The position numbers and the translations under genes were made by a program. From the NCBI GenBank assembly GCA_029747015.1, contig JAKOGI010002417.1, positions 7,501 through 71,500 on the forward strand: a stretch of DNA of 64,000 bases, given 5' to 3'. Position 1 is the stretch's first letter. The number at the start of each line of letters is the position of its first letter. Below the pieces are notes generated by a model that worked only from the letters and a program-made list of their open reading frames with translations, was not told the DNA's origin and ran no database searches. Of the stretch, positions 44,331 through 57,454 are shown one piece after another. This DNA is from Carnegiea gigantea (Eukaryota; Streptophyta; Magnoliopsida; Caryophyllales; Cactaceae).

Positions 44331-46900
44331 CTTTAGAAAAATACATTACTCTCAAAGAGCATATCATGCAACTGGCCAAGGATGGGATGATCATACTAGA
44401 CTTGGATGAAACCGCTGAAGCCAATTATATCTGCACTCAATTGGAGTCATCACCTTTACAACAGGAAAGTTATATCCAACTTTACCAGGAAGGAAGACAC
44501 GGTTTTACTCCTTCGCTAAGGGCGGAGTTATTCACAGTTCATTTTGGAAGTTTAGAACTGGTTGTTGTACCGCTAATTGTACAAACACCTCCTCTGGAAA
44601 TCAAACTCACTGTCGATATCCGAGAGGATAATAAAGAACAGTGGTCCCTCGTTACTTGGTAAAGGCTTATGAACCAAAAGCGGGACCGACAACTGCCCCT
44701 GTGCAGTAAGAAGAGACAAGGGAAGAAGAAGAAATCTCAGCAGAAGAGGTAGGAAGAGCTCAAAAACAAACAAGAAGCAGGACATTCAACCTATAGACCT
44801 ACTTGAGCATGAATCACTTACACCTGTCGTGTTGGAAGATTTCTTCCCAATGAGATTTTTTGATAGAGTAAGTGTTAACATGACCTTATGCACTGAGCTG
44901 GAAGATGAACAAGATGGAGAAGCGGAAAATCATGGAGATTCTCCAAAAGGGGATGATAAAACTCTAATTGTCTTAGAGGCCTTCCAGCATATATGGGTTG
45001 GAGGCAAATCTTTCGCCTACCAAAAGAGATGCATCAGTGCATTGCTACTGCCCTTCACCACTTAAAGCTTTATGCTGACAAGGTCAAGGACATTGGAGAA
45101 TCCTCGAAAGTCCTTACCTAGTACATCGCTTACAACACCACTATCACTTTCACTAACAATGATTTGTTGCTAGGCTCTAAACCTCACAATCGTCCCTTAT
45201 TTGTGACTGGTTATATCAGGGAGCAAAACGTCAAACGCATCTTAGTAGATGGAGGTTCGGCCGTGAACATCATGCCTAAGTCTATAATGAATGAGGGGGA
45301 ATCATGGTAGAAGAGCTTTCTAAGAGTCGTATGGTGATTCAAGGGTTTAGCTTAGAGAATCAGTGTGCAATCAACATGATTTCCCTAGAGATAACAATGG
45401 GAGATCTATTAACATCTTCAATCTTCCATGTAATTACTCCAAAACTTCATATAAACTATTACTTGGATGCCCATGACTACATGAGCATGGAATACTGGGT
45501 TCTACCCTCTATTAATATCTTAAGTACTACCGTTGTGGTGAGAAGAGGATCAACGGTGATGTCAAGCCATTTACAAAAGCAGAATTGTATTTTGCCGGCT
45601 CAAGATTCTGTGAAGACGACAGTGTACCTAAGGAGACTATGCCCTTTATAATTTCCTCCATAGGTATGCCAATAATACCAAGGTAACATTGAAGCATGAT
45701 GACATGAAAAATAAGAGTATTGTAAGGGGGATGTTGAACAGGAGATGATCACCCAACTTGTTAAACATGTTGCTAAGCAAGTGGTGGTTTCCACAAATAG
45801 TATGCCATCAGTCTTAGGATATGTTCTCAAAGCTCATCGTAAGGAGGAGGAAACACCCTTTAGTGGGTGAACAAGTGGAAATTTTAGAGGTAAAGCTATC
45901 AAGAAGGATAGCGGGGCTAACCTGAGCACCCATAAATAAAGTGTCATGTTGGCAACGCAAAACATCTACCAGCCAAAGGTGAGCAGACCCTCTTTGCTTG
46001 GATTTAACTCTTGTTCCAAGACCTGACTAGATGAAGATGAGAACTTGCCAAGTGCATGAACAAAGGGACGATTTGACTAGAATGCATATAAGCTTATGGA
46101 GAGGGCAGGTTATGATTTTAACAATCTTGTTACGTTAGGGAAGGTAGTGGAGGTGGAAACCTATAGCCTCAACAAAATGCAGAAGAAGATTCAAGAACAA
46201 GGAGGTCTAGTAGAACTCCCAAAAGTGAGTCTTGGTTTTACACTAGTACAACCCATCAAGATATCAGGCGACGCAAGGCCACGCAGAATGTGGTTCAAAT
46301 ATCTCAGCTAAAAAAATAGATGAAAGTGAGGATGAGAATGCTCAACCTCCTCTAAATCCTTCTATATTTGATAAGTTACAACTACCTGCCTCAAGAAAAT
46401 GGCCATCTGTCTTCAATAGAATTAGGAGAGGTCAAAACCCTAAGTCTTTTATTTTCTTGAGAGTAAACAATCATGCATAACCATGACCTTTGGTGTTTAA
46501 CAGAAACATAAAAGCAAGAGCATCGTCAAATCCACTATCCTAAGAACAATAGGATTCAGTTTTCAATCGAATTGGTGATGGAAATGAAGTACAAAGTTCT
46601 ATCCCTTCACATGAAGCATTTTTTAACCCTTGATGTGAAGACAGATGGTTCACTGAGGGTAAAGAGACGCACTATGGTCTTTATTGGTCAGCCAGGTAAT
46701 TCTGACATCAACAAAGGAGATGAGTAAGAAGAAGTGACTTCTTCTAATCATATCACAGTCTAAGAATGTGAAGACTTAGAGATAGAGATAGAACTTATAG
46801 AGACTCCTGAAACTCCTGAAGATGGGGGGGAGGCAACAGTTGATGATTCGACGGAATTGGATGTCAAAAATTCTAAGAAACCTAGCCCTATCTATGTAAG
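44331..46900 (+). pseudogene. Tat-type gypsy protease region (decayed)
   Basis: The clearest part is at about 45205-45290: FVTGYIREQNVKRILVDGGS followed by AVNIMPKS, the protease active-site region (D-G-G-S in this lineage) and its usual context. EELSKSRMVIQGFSLE and the GDLLTSSIFHVI-type strand follow at 45307-45440. Between 45660 and 46900 the sequence is eroded and only short open pieces remain. Confidence 0.7.
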
Positions 46901-47019
46901 TTCATTGCTTACACTCGAGGAAGAAAAGTAGTTTCAATCTGCTCTCAGAGTACAAGGACGTGTTCGCATGGAGTTACAGTGAAATGTTAGGGCTTGATCC
47001 CAAAGTCGCAGTCCATTAC

Positions 47020-50000
47020 TTATCCCTCAGGAGGAGTGTCCCACCTAAAAAGAAACACGTAATATTGAAAGAGAGGTCAACAAACTCGTAGAGACAGGAT
47101 TCATTCGTAAGGTAAAATACCCAACTTGGATCGCAAACGTAGTCACTGTAAGAAAAATTGACAACTTTGTATTTGCATGGACTTCTGGGATCTCAACAAC
47201 TCTTGCACAAAAGATGATTTCCCATTGCCCATCATGGAGCTCATGATCGATTCAACAATGGGACACGAAGCCTTATCCTTTATGGATTGTACTGTAGGTT
47301 ACAATCAACTCCAAATGGAGCAAGAAGACTATGAAGCCACAATATTTTGCACTCCCAAAGGCATATTCTGCTATAAGGTAATGCCCTTTGGTTTGAAGAA
47401 CGTTAGAGCAACATACAAAAGAGCAATGCAAACTATATTTGACGACATGTTGCATAAAACAGGGGAGTGCTATGTTGATGATCTTGTGGTCAAGTCAAAT
47501 GAAGATCAGACTACCTATAAGACCTTCATCGAATTTTTGATAGGCTGAGGAGATGTCAACTAAAGATGAATCCACTTAAATGTACATTTGGTGTCACTTC
47601 AAGGAAGTTCCTAAGCTTTATAATTCACCATAGAGGCATTAAGATTAACCAGGCTAAAATCAAGGCAATCCAAGAGGTGCCTGCCCCAAAAAACCTTAAA
47701 GAATTACGGGTTTTCAAGGTCGTTTGCCTTATATTAGAAGATTAATATCCAATCTAGCTGTCGTTGCCACCCACTCCACCACATCATGAAGAAGGGTGCA
47801 CAATTCGAATGGGACTAGTCTTGTCAAAAAGCATTCGACAGCATCAAGAAGTACTTGTCAAATCCGCCAGTTCTGGGGGGGACCAATTCCATGGAAACCT
47901 CTTGTACTCTACATTGCCGCTCAAGAAAAGTCTTTGGGGCATTATGCACCTAGGAAAATGAGGAAGACAAAGAAAGAGCTCTATATTACTTAAGTCGCAC
48001 TTTGGTTGGGGCTGAACTGAATTACTCCCCAATTGAAAAGATGTGTTTAACTCTCATGTTCGCAATTCAAAAATTAAGGCATTACATGCAAGCTCGTATA
48101 GTATGGGTGATTTCTAAATCTGATCTCATCAAATATATCTTGTCAAGGCCAATTCTAAGTGGATAACTTGCAAAGTGGGCTGAAATCCTAAAGTAATATA
48201 GCCTTGTTTATGTGCTATAAAAGGCCATTAAAGGATAAGCATTAGTGGATTTCTTGGCAGATCACCCAATCCCTAATGCTTGGGAGCTAAATGACGACTT
48301 GCCTGGTGAAGATGTGTTCTTCGTTGATATCCTCCTACCTTAAAAAATGTATTTTTAAGGAGCCGCGGGACCCGGTTATGCTAGTACAGAAGTAGTCTTT
48401 GTTTTCCTCGAAAAACATGTGCTCATTTGTTCATTCGTGCTAACTCAGTTATGTTCCAATTATATGGCTTAATATTAGGCATTGATTTTGGGCCTTCAAA
48501 TGGCCATTGAAATAGGAATCAAAGACCTTGACATCTATGATGATTCTCAATTGGTCATCAAGCAACTTCTTAAGGAATATGAAGTCAAAAAGGACGACCT
48601 TATGTCATACCACAAATATTCTTTATGATTGCTTGATAAGCTTGAACCCGTGAAGTTATTGTATATTTCTAGGAGTGCCAACAAAATGGTTGATGCACTC
48701 ATGAGCCTTGCAGCCACTTTTGCATTGGGGGTAGAAGAAAGCATGAATGTCCCTATTTGCAACTGGTGGGTTGTTGCACCCTTTGATAAAGAGCTTGAGG
48801 AGGAGTTCAACGTGGTTAGTACCTAGGAAGTAGAGGAAGAAGACTGGCATCAGCCATTCATTGATTATTTACAACATGGAAAGCTTCTTAATGACCTGAG
48901 GCATGAGATAGAAATTCAGCAAAGAGCTCCCCGTTTCGTTTATTTTAATGGGACACTTTATTAATGTTCCTTCGTTGGCCTTGGGTTGTATTGCTTAGAT
49001 AGCGAAGAGGCTAGACAATAATGGAGGAAGCACATTCAGGAGGATATGCTGCGAATCAAACAGGACCCAAATTATATGATTGAATCAAAAGAATGAGTTC
49101 TTATTGGCATACTATGATGCAAGACTACATTGATTATGCAAAAAGGTGTGAGGTTTGCCAATTCCATGTCAATTTTATTCATTAATCCCCAAAATTGCTT
49201 CATCTGATTATGGCATCTTTGCTATTTGAAGCTTGGGGGCTTGATGTTGTGGGTCCTATTACTCCAATATCTTCCGCTGGCCACTCATACATATTGGTGG
49301 CAATTGATTACTTTTCCAAATGGGCAGAAGCAATCCCCCTAAGAAAAGTCAAGGAGGAGAATGTTATTGATTTCATTCAGACATATATCATCTACCTATT
49401 TGGCATGCCTTGATACATTAATATTGACAATGGCAAACCGTTTGTCAACAAGCTAGTGATTGACCCCTATGGAAAATTTAAGTTTGCCCAGCACAAATCT
49501 TCAATGTACAATGCACCTGTAAATGGGTCGATAGAAGCTTTCAATAGAATACTTTGCAACTTACTAAGCAAAGTGGTGGAAAAATCAAAACATGATTGGC
49601 ATGAAAGGCTAGGGGAGGCTCTTTGGGCTTATAGAACCACGTACAAGACCCTGACTCAATTGACTCCTTTTGCTCTGGTGTATGGGGTTAAAGCAGTATT
49701 ACCTTTGGAACTTCAAATCCCTTCACTTCATATTGCCATACAATAAGGCCTGACCAAAGATGAAAATCACAAGCTTCGCTTGTCTGAGCTTGAGGCCCTT
49801 GATGAAAATAGATTTTTAGCGCAACAAAGTTTGGAATGCTATCAAGCTCGCTCATCAAATGCATTCAACCAAAAGGTATGACTGCATTCATTTCAAGTTG
49901 GAGATCAAGTGCTCATGGTAAGAAGATCAATCATTATCCCGCACAAGACTGGACACAAGTTTACTTCCAAGTGGGATGACCCTTATGTGATTTGAGAAGT

Positions 50001-50090
50001 CTAAACTAATGGTGCTTATAGAATTGTCGGTAATGGCAGAGTAGGAGTTAGGCCAATAAATGGCAAGTTCCTAAAACTTTACTATCCTTA
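47020..50090 (+). pseudogene. pol: Tat-type gypsy RT, RNase H pair and integrase (decayed)
   Basis: RT: FIRKVKYPTWIANVV near 47100, DLNNSCTKDDFPLPI at 47186, VMPFGLKN near 47380 and the catalytic YVDD at 47471-47482. The first RNase H is recognisable at about 47900-48250 (LNYSPIEKMCLTLMFAIQKL near 48015). A second, plant-type RNase H follows at about 48350-48730 (PVKLLYISRSANKMVDAL near 48645); a second RNase H domain is a Tat/Ogre trait. Integrase: LDVVGPITP (about 49222), second aspartate in NIDNGKPF (about 49419), final glutamate in NGSIEAFN (about 49520). Numerous stops and frame changes. Confidence 0.82.
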
Positions 50091-50708
50091 ATGTATTTGT
50101 ATATGTAAGCTCCTAAACATGACTCTAAGCTATTCATTCTTTCAGCTCAAACTCTATTGTATTACTCCTAGTCCGCAAGAGTATAAACAATGAATGGCTA
50201 AACCACCAAAAAAAAAAAAATTCTTATTGTTTGAACTATGTGTGACTTGTTCCTTTAGGGTTCCTTTTAAGTACGTAGGCATCTTTGGTATACACCCAAG
50301 TACAGTCATCATCATCATCAAAAAAAAAAGGGGGAAGTTTGTTGTTGATGCTAATTAAAGAAATTTATTTAGTTTAGTTATAGGTTAATCTGATCGTGTG
50401 CTTGTACAACTTATGAGTTTAAAGGAGAAATATAGAGATTTGGCTTGGTACAAATTCATCTGTTGTGATGAAGTTGACAATGATGGAATCCAAGTCATAA
50501 GGAAAATCAAAAGACACATATGCAATGATGAATAAAAGAAAATTTTCATATGAGCTTTATTCAATAGATATCAAGCTTACATCACAAAAGTGCAAAGTGT
50601 ATTACAAGTCCATCTCAAAACAAAAAAAAAAAAAGGAGTTAGCTATGGTTTCTATTGGAAATTCTTCAAATATTCAAAAGACTTCTTTATATAGGCTTCA
50701 GTTTTCTC
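50091..50708. other. Spacer after integrase with a purine-rich tract
   Basis: Contains two A-rich runs and AAAAAAAAAAGGGGGAAG at about 50321-50338, which looks like a polypurine tract. What follows (TGTTGTTGATGC at 50340) could be mistaken for a 3' LTR start, but an antisense gene follows and no matching 5' LTR start was seen. Confidence 0.5.
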
Positions 50709-51183
50709 TTAACTAGCTTTTGCGGCTACATCCATCACTTTAGTGGCATTAGATATGTCAATTTGACCCTGCATGTTGATAACTTCCCGCTCAGTCTCTT
50801 GAAGCAAATGCTCACTGGCTGCTACCTGAAAACTAAGATTTTTCTTTTCATCTTCTAAAAGTTGAAGCTTTTTCAGCAACTCCTCACGCCTCGATTCAAC
50901 TTGCTTTAGCTCAACTGCCTTTGCATCATAATGGGCACCTTCTGTGTTCAGCCGACGAGAGGCTTTATCAAGTTTACCTTGCACCTCCATGCGACAACTA
51001 TCTTGTTCTTCAACAAACGTTCAATCGAAGTAGCTCTGTTGTAGGTCCTTGAAGTCATATGCTAGCTTGATCAACCCTTCAACCTTGCTATCAAAAGGAG
51101 TGTCATCGATACCTCTTTGAAGGATGGTGGTATAAAGGCTGTCAAAATCATCTTTAAGAGAAGGAAGTCCATCAAAAGGGATG
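50709..51183 (-). pseudogene. Antisense PMD-type gene in the Tat element, C-terminal part
   Basis: Read on the strand opposite to gag-pol. From 51183 down it codes FDGLPSLKDDFDSLYTTILQ, then LIKLAYDFKDLQQSYF, one stop near 51029, and a 93-codon Lys/Glu/Leu-rich heptad stretch (50990-50709) that should form a coiled coil. This matches the C-terminal style of plant proteins with a plant mobile domain (PMD) that occur next to Tat retrotransposons. It continues, without loss of frame, at 57455 on the other side of the nested gypsy element. Confidence 0.7.
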
Positions 51184-52153
51184 TGATGGGGTTCAACCCA
51201 TTAATGATCAAGTCAATATCTCTGCTGCCCAGTCAAGTCAATGGAAGGGGTCTAAGGCCCAAGGGGTAGCTCAACTTATCCAAGATATCACGGCTGCCCA
51301 AACGGCCCAAAAACCCACGCATCTGCCCGGTATTGTGAGCTTGATTATTCAAGCCTAAATTGGATTTAGGAAGCTGTAAATCCACTTTTTGGAACCGAAA
51401 TATGTCAGCTTTAAGAGCATAAAAAGAGTTATAGGTTAAGTCATTGGGCAACAAGTCAAATGGGGTCACTTTTAGATTGCTACAGAATCATATCTAGTTT
51501 GGATAACTTGGATATTTTGGCCTGCAACTTCCAAACAGTAGCTCCAAATCCCTTCTACCTTGAGCCACCTGCAAATAGAATTTCCAAGCTTTCTAACAAC
51601 ACCTATTGGAGCTGATTTGGGAAAGAATTGCAGAAGTTATAGCTATCTGAATTTAGGAGTTGTGCGCTAAAAGCGACAGGCAGCCTGTCACTTTCACCTT
51701 TTGTACTTTTTGCTTTTTGGTTCTCTTTCTCCCATTGGCTGACCCCTTGCGAATCCCCATGCTGAGAGTAATGACCTTAAGGCCTTTTCCCCCTTATATG
51801 TATCCCCCTTTAAGGTTGTAACATTCAGATTTGATATATATAAAAGTTGAGATCATTCTCCTTCAAAATTAAACTCTCTCTTACTTATCTTTGATTTGGC
51901 TAATCAAAGTGATGTTCAAGTGAGTCTTAATCTTTCTTAGGATGGTGTGTCTTATCCCTAAGTATGATTAGGAGCCCTAGTGTGCTAAAAGGTGGTGTGT
52001 CTTATCCTTTTCATACTAGTTTATCCTTCTCCTTCCTCACTCTAACCGTAGCTAGTTTCACCTAGTTTCAGTTTCTGTCCCTCTTTTTGCTTTGTTCATG
52101 ATTTGTTTGATCTTTGTGACTTAATTCCCTCCATTCCCTTGCTTAGCACATCA
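51184..52153 (+). repeat. 5' LTR of the nested gypsy element (970 bp)
   Basis: Starts TGATGGGGTTCAACCC and ends TTAGCACATCA. Direct repeat of 56491-57454. Confidence 0.92.
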
Positions 52154-52156
52154 TAT

Positions 52157-52169
52157 TTGATATCAGAGG
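52157..52169 (+). other. Primer-binding site of the nested gypsy element
   Basis: TTGATATCAGAGG four bases after the LTR resembles the initiator-Met-tRNA site TGGTATCAGAGC with G-to-A. Confidence 0.7.
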
Positions 52170-52242
52170 TCTTGGCTACCCTCCTTGGCCGATGCTCCAA
52201 ACCCAAACCCAAACACACCCCACAAAGTTGCCCTACTTCCAA

Positions 52243-53230
52243 AATGAGTGGGAGTATGAGCTTAGAGGAGAGATTTGAGGCTCTTATAAGGAATTATAAA
52301 GAGGTTAGAATCCAATATGAGTGTTTGAGGAAGTAACTAGCGAAATCTATGAGTAACCAAAGGAAGAATCTTTGTGGTACTCCATCCCACAACTCATTCG
52401 AATCCGAGCATGAAGATAAAGGAGAGGATAGAAACCTTTTTGCTTTCTCTAGAGAAGAAGGCCGTCCAAGAACAAGGAAAAACCAAAGGATCTCTAATCA
52501 TTCCTTGGATTTCAAGGTTGAGATCCCGGAGTTTGAGGGTCGTTTAGATTTGGACGAATTCCTTGGTGGTTACAAACCGTATAGAGGGTATTTGAGTATA
52601 AGGATGTACTAAGAAGGTGAAATTGGTAGCACTTAAGCTACAAAAATATGCCTCTCTTTAGTAGGAGAACTTGTTTAAACAGAGAGCTAAGGGGGGTAAG
52701 GCAAAGATTAGGAGTTGGGAAAAGATGAGAACCAAGTCGAAAGGTCGGTTCCTCTCTCCATCTTGCCTTCAAGACAACTACTCTAAACTCCATTGGCTTC
52801 AACAAGGAAGTTTGAGTCTTAAAGAATATACAAGGGAGTTTGAGAAACTCTTGATCAAGTATGATATTCAAGAGAGTGAGGACCATACCAGAGTGAGGTA
52901 CTTGGGTGGCCTTGATCTAAGGTATGCTCACGTAGTGGAACTCTAACAATACTCAAGCTTTGATGATGTGTGTGTGCTTGCATACCGTATGGAGTAATAA
53001 AAGAAGTCCAAACCCTTCAAGAAAGATCCACCCAAGCCTTCTTCACCTAAGAGTTCATCCTTTAACAAGGGGAGCTTTCAATCTCCTCCTAAACCCACGA
53101 CCTGTCTTACCAACACCCCCTCAAAGAACCCAATCCCACAAAACAAGCCCCCATTCGGCTCCAACTTAAATAGAAGGTATTACAAGTGCCAAGGCTTAGG
53201 TCACACAACCTTAGAGTGCCCAAACTGAAG
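52243..53230 (+). pseudogene. gag: Nested gypsy gag (broken)
   Basis: Begins near ATG 52243 (MSGSMSLEERFEAL). The gag core includes VEIPEFEGRLDLDEFLGG (about 52525), WEKMRTKSKGRFLSPS (about 52718), LSLKEYTREFEKLLIKYDIQ (about 52815) and VRYLGGLDLRYAHVVEL. A CCHC-type knuckle is near 53175-53225 (C-Q-G-L-G-H ... C). Stops at 52336, 52610, 52944 and others, and frameshifts, break it. Confidence 0.8.
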
Positions 53231-53264
53231 AGTAATCACCATGGTCGCATATGAAGCAACCTAA

Positions 53265-56200
53265 GTGAAGGAAGAGGAGCAAGAGAAGTACTTGTGTTTC
53301 ATGGAAGGCATGGAGGAAGTGGTGGAAGAGGTGGATGAAGGGGACTTGCTCATTCTACAGAGAACATTGAGTGGTCTCAAAAGAAGTCAAGATGAGCAAA
53401 GGGAGAACATCTTCCACTCAAGATGCACGGTCAAAGGGAAGGTGTGCTCACTTATCATTGATAGTGGGAGTTATATCAATGTTGTATCCTCAAGCATGGT
53501 GGATAAGCTCTAACTCAAGGCCACGGCATATCCTCAACACTACACTATTCAATGGTTAAACTAAGGTAAAGGCCTCCAAGTTAACTCTAGATGTCTTATT
53601 TCCTTGAGTATAGGCAAGAACTATCATGATGAACTTTGGTGTGATGTTATACCAATGGATGCTTGCCACATTTTGCTAGGGATACCATGGTTATTTAATA
53701 GGAGGGTCATGCACGATGGTTTCTTAAACACTTACACCTCCACCAAGGATGGAAAGAAGATCACACTAGCCCCACTTTCCCCCTCTCAACTCACAAAATC
53801 CAAACCACAAAAGAAATAAGACCAAACTGAGATACTACTTACCCTTGTAGAACCTTTTCTTAAGGCCTCACAACACAAATTCAAGGCCTTGAGAGAATGG
53901 CTACTCCTCACCCTTGATGGAACCGAAACTCCACTCTCTTAAAATCACCCCCTAGCCACCTCATTACTTGAGCAATTCTCTCGTGTGTTCCTAGAGGACA
54001 TACCCTACGTCCTACCCCTTAAAAGGACCATCCAACCACATTGACCTTATCCTCGGTGCTATACTCCCGAACAAACTGGCCTATAGGATGAACCCAAAAG
54101 AAACCATGGAAATCCAAAGGCAAGTTGAGAAGTTGATAACTAAAGGTCTTGTGAGGGAAAGCCTTGGCCCATGTGCCGTACCCACCCTTTTAGTACCAAT
54201 AAAAGATGGCTCAATGAGGATGTGTATGGATAGCCGTGCCATAAACAAGATCACCATTAAGTATAGGCATCCCATACCTAGATTGGAGGATATGTTGGAT
54301 GAGCTTCACGACTTAAGGGTCTTTTCTAAGGTGAACTTGACGGGTGGTTACTACCAAATCCAGATTAGGGAAGGGGATAAGTGGAAAACCGCATTCAAGA
54401 CCAAAGAGGGGTCGTATAAGTGGTTGGTTATGCCCTTTGGACTCTCAAATGCCCCTAGTACCTTTATAGGACTAATGAACTAAGTGTTTAGGCCATTTAT
54501 TAGTCACTTTGATGTGGTTTACTTTGATGACATCTTAATTTATAGTCAAAGTGAGGAGGAGTATCTTGTGCATCTTACTCAAGTCATAGAGGTCCTTGAA
54601 GAAGAAAACCTCTATAGTAACCTGAAGAAGTGTTCATTTTTCACTCAAGAGGTCATATTCTTGGGTTACATTGTCATGGCTCAAGGAATCAAGGTAGATG
54701 AAAGCAAGATTAAGGCCATTCGGTCTTGGCCCACACCATCAAGCATTCATGATGTGCAAAGTTTTCATGGACTAGCCTCCTTCTAGAGGCGGTTCATAAG
54801 AGACTTTAGCACAATCACGACTCCCATGACTGAAGTTCTCAAGCACTTATCGTTCAAGTGGAACCCAAAGGCGCAACAAGCCTTTGAGGAAATCAAGAAG
54901 AAGCTCACTCAAGCCCTGGTGCTAGCCTTGCCTTGCTTTGAAAAGATCTTTAAAGTGGAGTGTGATGCACTCGGAGTTGGTATTGGTGTGGTTCTCACTC
55001 AAGAAGGCCGCCCCATTGCCTACTTTAGTGAGAAACTTTATGACTCTAAGAGGAAGTATTCCACCTACGATAAAGAGTTCTATGCCATCATTCTGTCACT
55101 TGAGCACTAAAGTCACTACTTGGTGGCAAATGAGTTCATTCTCCACTCCAACCATGAGGCCTTCACGTACATTCAAGGGCAACACAAGCTTAACTCTCAC
55201 CATGCCAAGTGGGTAGAGTACCTACAAACCTTTTACTTCACCATCAAGCATAAATTCGGTAAGCTCAACAAAGGTGCCGATGCTCTTTCAAGAAGGTATA
55301 TCTTGTTATTCCAACTTGATGCTTGTGTTCTTGGGTTTGAGCATTTGAAGTCACTATATGCCGAAGACAAGCACTTTGGGGTATTATTTAATGAGTGCAA
55401 GAGATATCCCAAGGGAGAGTTCTTAGTTCAAGTGGGATACTTGTTCAACGGTACATGGCTTTGTGTCCCGAATTATGGCACAAGAGAGCTCTTGATCTGT
55501 GAGGTCCATGGAGGTTCCCTAGCCGGTCATTTTAGGGAAAAGAAGACCCTTATCATGCTTAAGGAGCATTAATTTTGGCCTTGGATGGATAAGGATGTTC
55601 ATGATTTGATCAAGAGGTACGTGATATGTCAAATGGCTAAAAGTCACACTCTCCCGTAAGGCCTTTACACTCTCTTGCCGGTTCCAAGCTTTCCATGGGA
55701 AGATGTTAGCATGGATTTCATACATGGATTACCGCGAACTTAAAGGAACAAGGACTCCATCCTTGTAGTGGTTGATCGCTTTTCAAAGATGGCACTCTTC
55801 ATCCCATGCAACAACACCAATGATGCTACTGACATAGCCAATTTGTACCTCAAAGAAGTGGTTGAGCTCCATGGAATTCCAAGGTCCATTGTGTCGAATA
55901 GGGCAAACCGAAGTCACCAATAGGACCTTGGGAGCGCTTTTGAGGACCTTAATCCAGTCCAATCTCAAGTCATGGGATCAACTCCTAGCTCATGCCGCGT
56001 TTGCCTATAACAAGACCCCTAGTAAGACCAGGGGAATGACCCATTTCAAAGTGGTTTATGAAGTTGAGCCACTCTCCCCTCTTAATCTCACCCCACGGTC
56101 CATGGACTCCAAGCCTAACGTGCAAGCAACAAAGAGAGTCCAAGAGATCCAAGAGCTCCACAAGAAGATTAGGGGTAAAATTGAGCAATCCAATGCCTCT

Positions 56201-56480
56201 TGTCAAGCCCAAGCCAACAAGAATAAGAAGCAAGTCATCTTCAACCCCAGCGATCTAGTTTGGGTGCACTTAAGGAAGTAGCGTTTCCCCTCCAAACACA
56301 AGCCAAAGCTAATACCTAGGGCCAATGGTCCTTATGAGGTCTTGGAGAGGATCAATAACAATGCATATAAGATCAATTTTCCCAGAGAGTATAGAGTATC
56401 TACCTCCTTCAATGTGGCTGATTTGTCCCCATACATAGAAGATGATACCTTGGAGAATTTGAGGGCAAATTCTTCTTAAC
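53265..56480 (+). pseudogene. pol: Nested gypsy pol (broken, integrase deletion)
   Basis: Protease: SLIIDSGSYINVVSSSMV near 53453. RT: open 54088-54483, then catalytic YFDD at 54520-54531. RNase [15 protein letters not shown] near 54955. Integrase zinc and core region: [16 protein letters not shown] near 55750 with the first core aspartate, and HGIPRSIVS near 55870. At about 55895-55902 the sequence jumps to [16 protein letters not shown], so the segment with the second catalytic aspartate (the DRD...HPQTD part) is missing and the frame changes. The C-terminal part ends STSFNVADLSPY near 56420. Single-frame stops at 54481, 54784, 55108 and 55570 are consistent with Gln or Trp codons lost. Confidence 0.88.
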
Positions 56481-56490
56481 AAGGGGAGGA

Positions 56491-57454
56491 TGATGGGGAT
56501 CAACCCATTACTGATCATGTCAATGCCTCTACTGCCCAACCAAGTCTAGGGAAGGGGTCCAAGCATAAGGGATAGCTCAACTTGTCCAAGATATCACGGC
56601 TGCCCAAACTACCCAAAAACCCACACATCTGCCCGGTTTTGTGAGCTTGATTATTCAAGCTTAAATTAGATGTAGGAAGCTGCAAATCCACTTTTGGAAC
56701 CTTTAATATGTCAAATTTAAGGGCATGAAAAGAGTTCTAGGTTAAGTCATTGGGCAATAAGTCAAATGGGGTCACTTTCAGATTGCTACAGAATCTGTGC
56801 CAATTTGGACAACCTAGATGTTTTGGCCTTTAACTTCCAAATGGTAGCTCCAAATTTGTTCTAACTTGAGAGACCTAAAAATAGACTTTTCAAGATTTCT
56901 AAAAATACCTTTTGGAGCTGATTTGAATTGCAAAAGTTATAGCTGTTTGAATTTGGAAGTTGTGCGCTAAAAGTGACAGGCAGCCTGTCACTTTCACCTT
57001 TTGTACTTTTTGCTTTTTGGTTTTCTTTCTCCCATTGGCTGCCCCCTGTGAATCCCCATGCTAAGTGTAATGGCCCAAAGGCCTTTTCCCCCTTATATGT
57101 ATCCCCCTTTAAGTTTATAACATTCAAAGTTGTCATACATGAAAGTTGAGATCATTCTCCTTCAAATTTAAACTCTCTCTTGCTTATCTTTGATTTGGCT
57201 AATCAAAGTGGTGTACAAGTGAGTCTTAATCTTGCTTAGGATGGTCTGTCTTATTCCCAAGTGTGATTAGGAGCCCTAGTGTGCTGAAAGGTGGTGTTTC
57301 TTATCCTTTTTCATACTAGTTCATCCTTCTCCTTCCTCACTCTAACCGTAGCTAGTTTCACCTAGTTTCGGTTTCTCTCCCTCTTTTCACTTTGCTCTTG
57401 CTTTGTTTGATCTTTGGTGAATTAATTCTGTCCATTCCCTTGCTTGGCATATTA
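56491..57454 (+). repeat. 3' LTR of the nested gypsy element (964 bp)
   Basis: Preceded by the purine tract AACAAGGGGAGGA (56478-56490). Starts TGATGGGGATCAACCC and ends TTGGCATATTA. Followed by the TSD GGATG. Confidence 0.92.

Larger units (their letters stand above)
51184..57454 (+). mobile_element. Nested Ty3/gypsy element, chromovirus-like
   Basis: LTRs at 51184-52153 and 56491-57454 with inverted ends TGATG/CATCA (right end decayed to TTA) and a perfect TSD GGATG (51179-51183 and 57455-57459). The body has gag, protease, RT, RNase H and integrase in gypsy order on the plus strand. The LTR pair differs at about 14 of the first 100 bases by eye, so the insertion is old. It lies inside the antisense PMD gene of the Tat element. 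Pol motifs and the C-terminal LSPY region suggest a chromovirus (CRM- or Reina-like), but no chromodomain was seen. Confidence 0.92.

Noticed and set aside
50318..50345. Purine tract followed by TGTTGTTGATGC, as the 3' LTR start of the Tat element
   Set aside because: The antisense PMD gene follows and no matching LTR start was seen before the primer site at 42568, so an internal tract is more likely.
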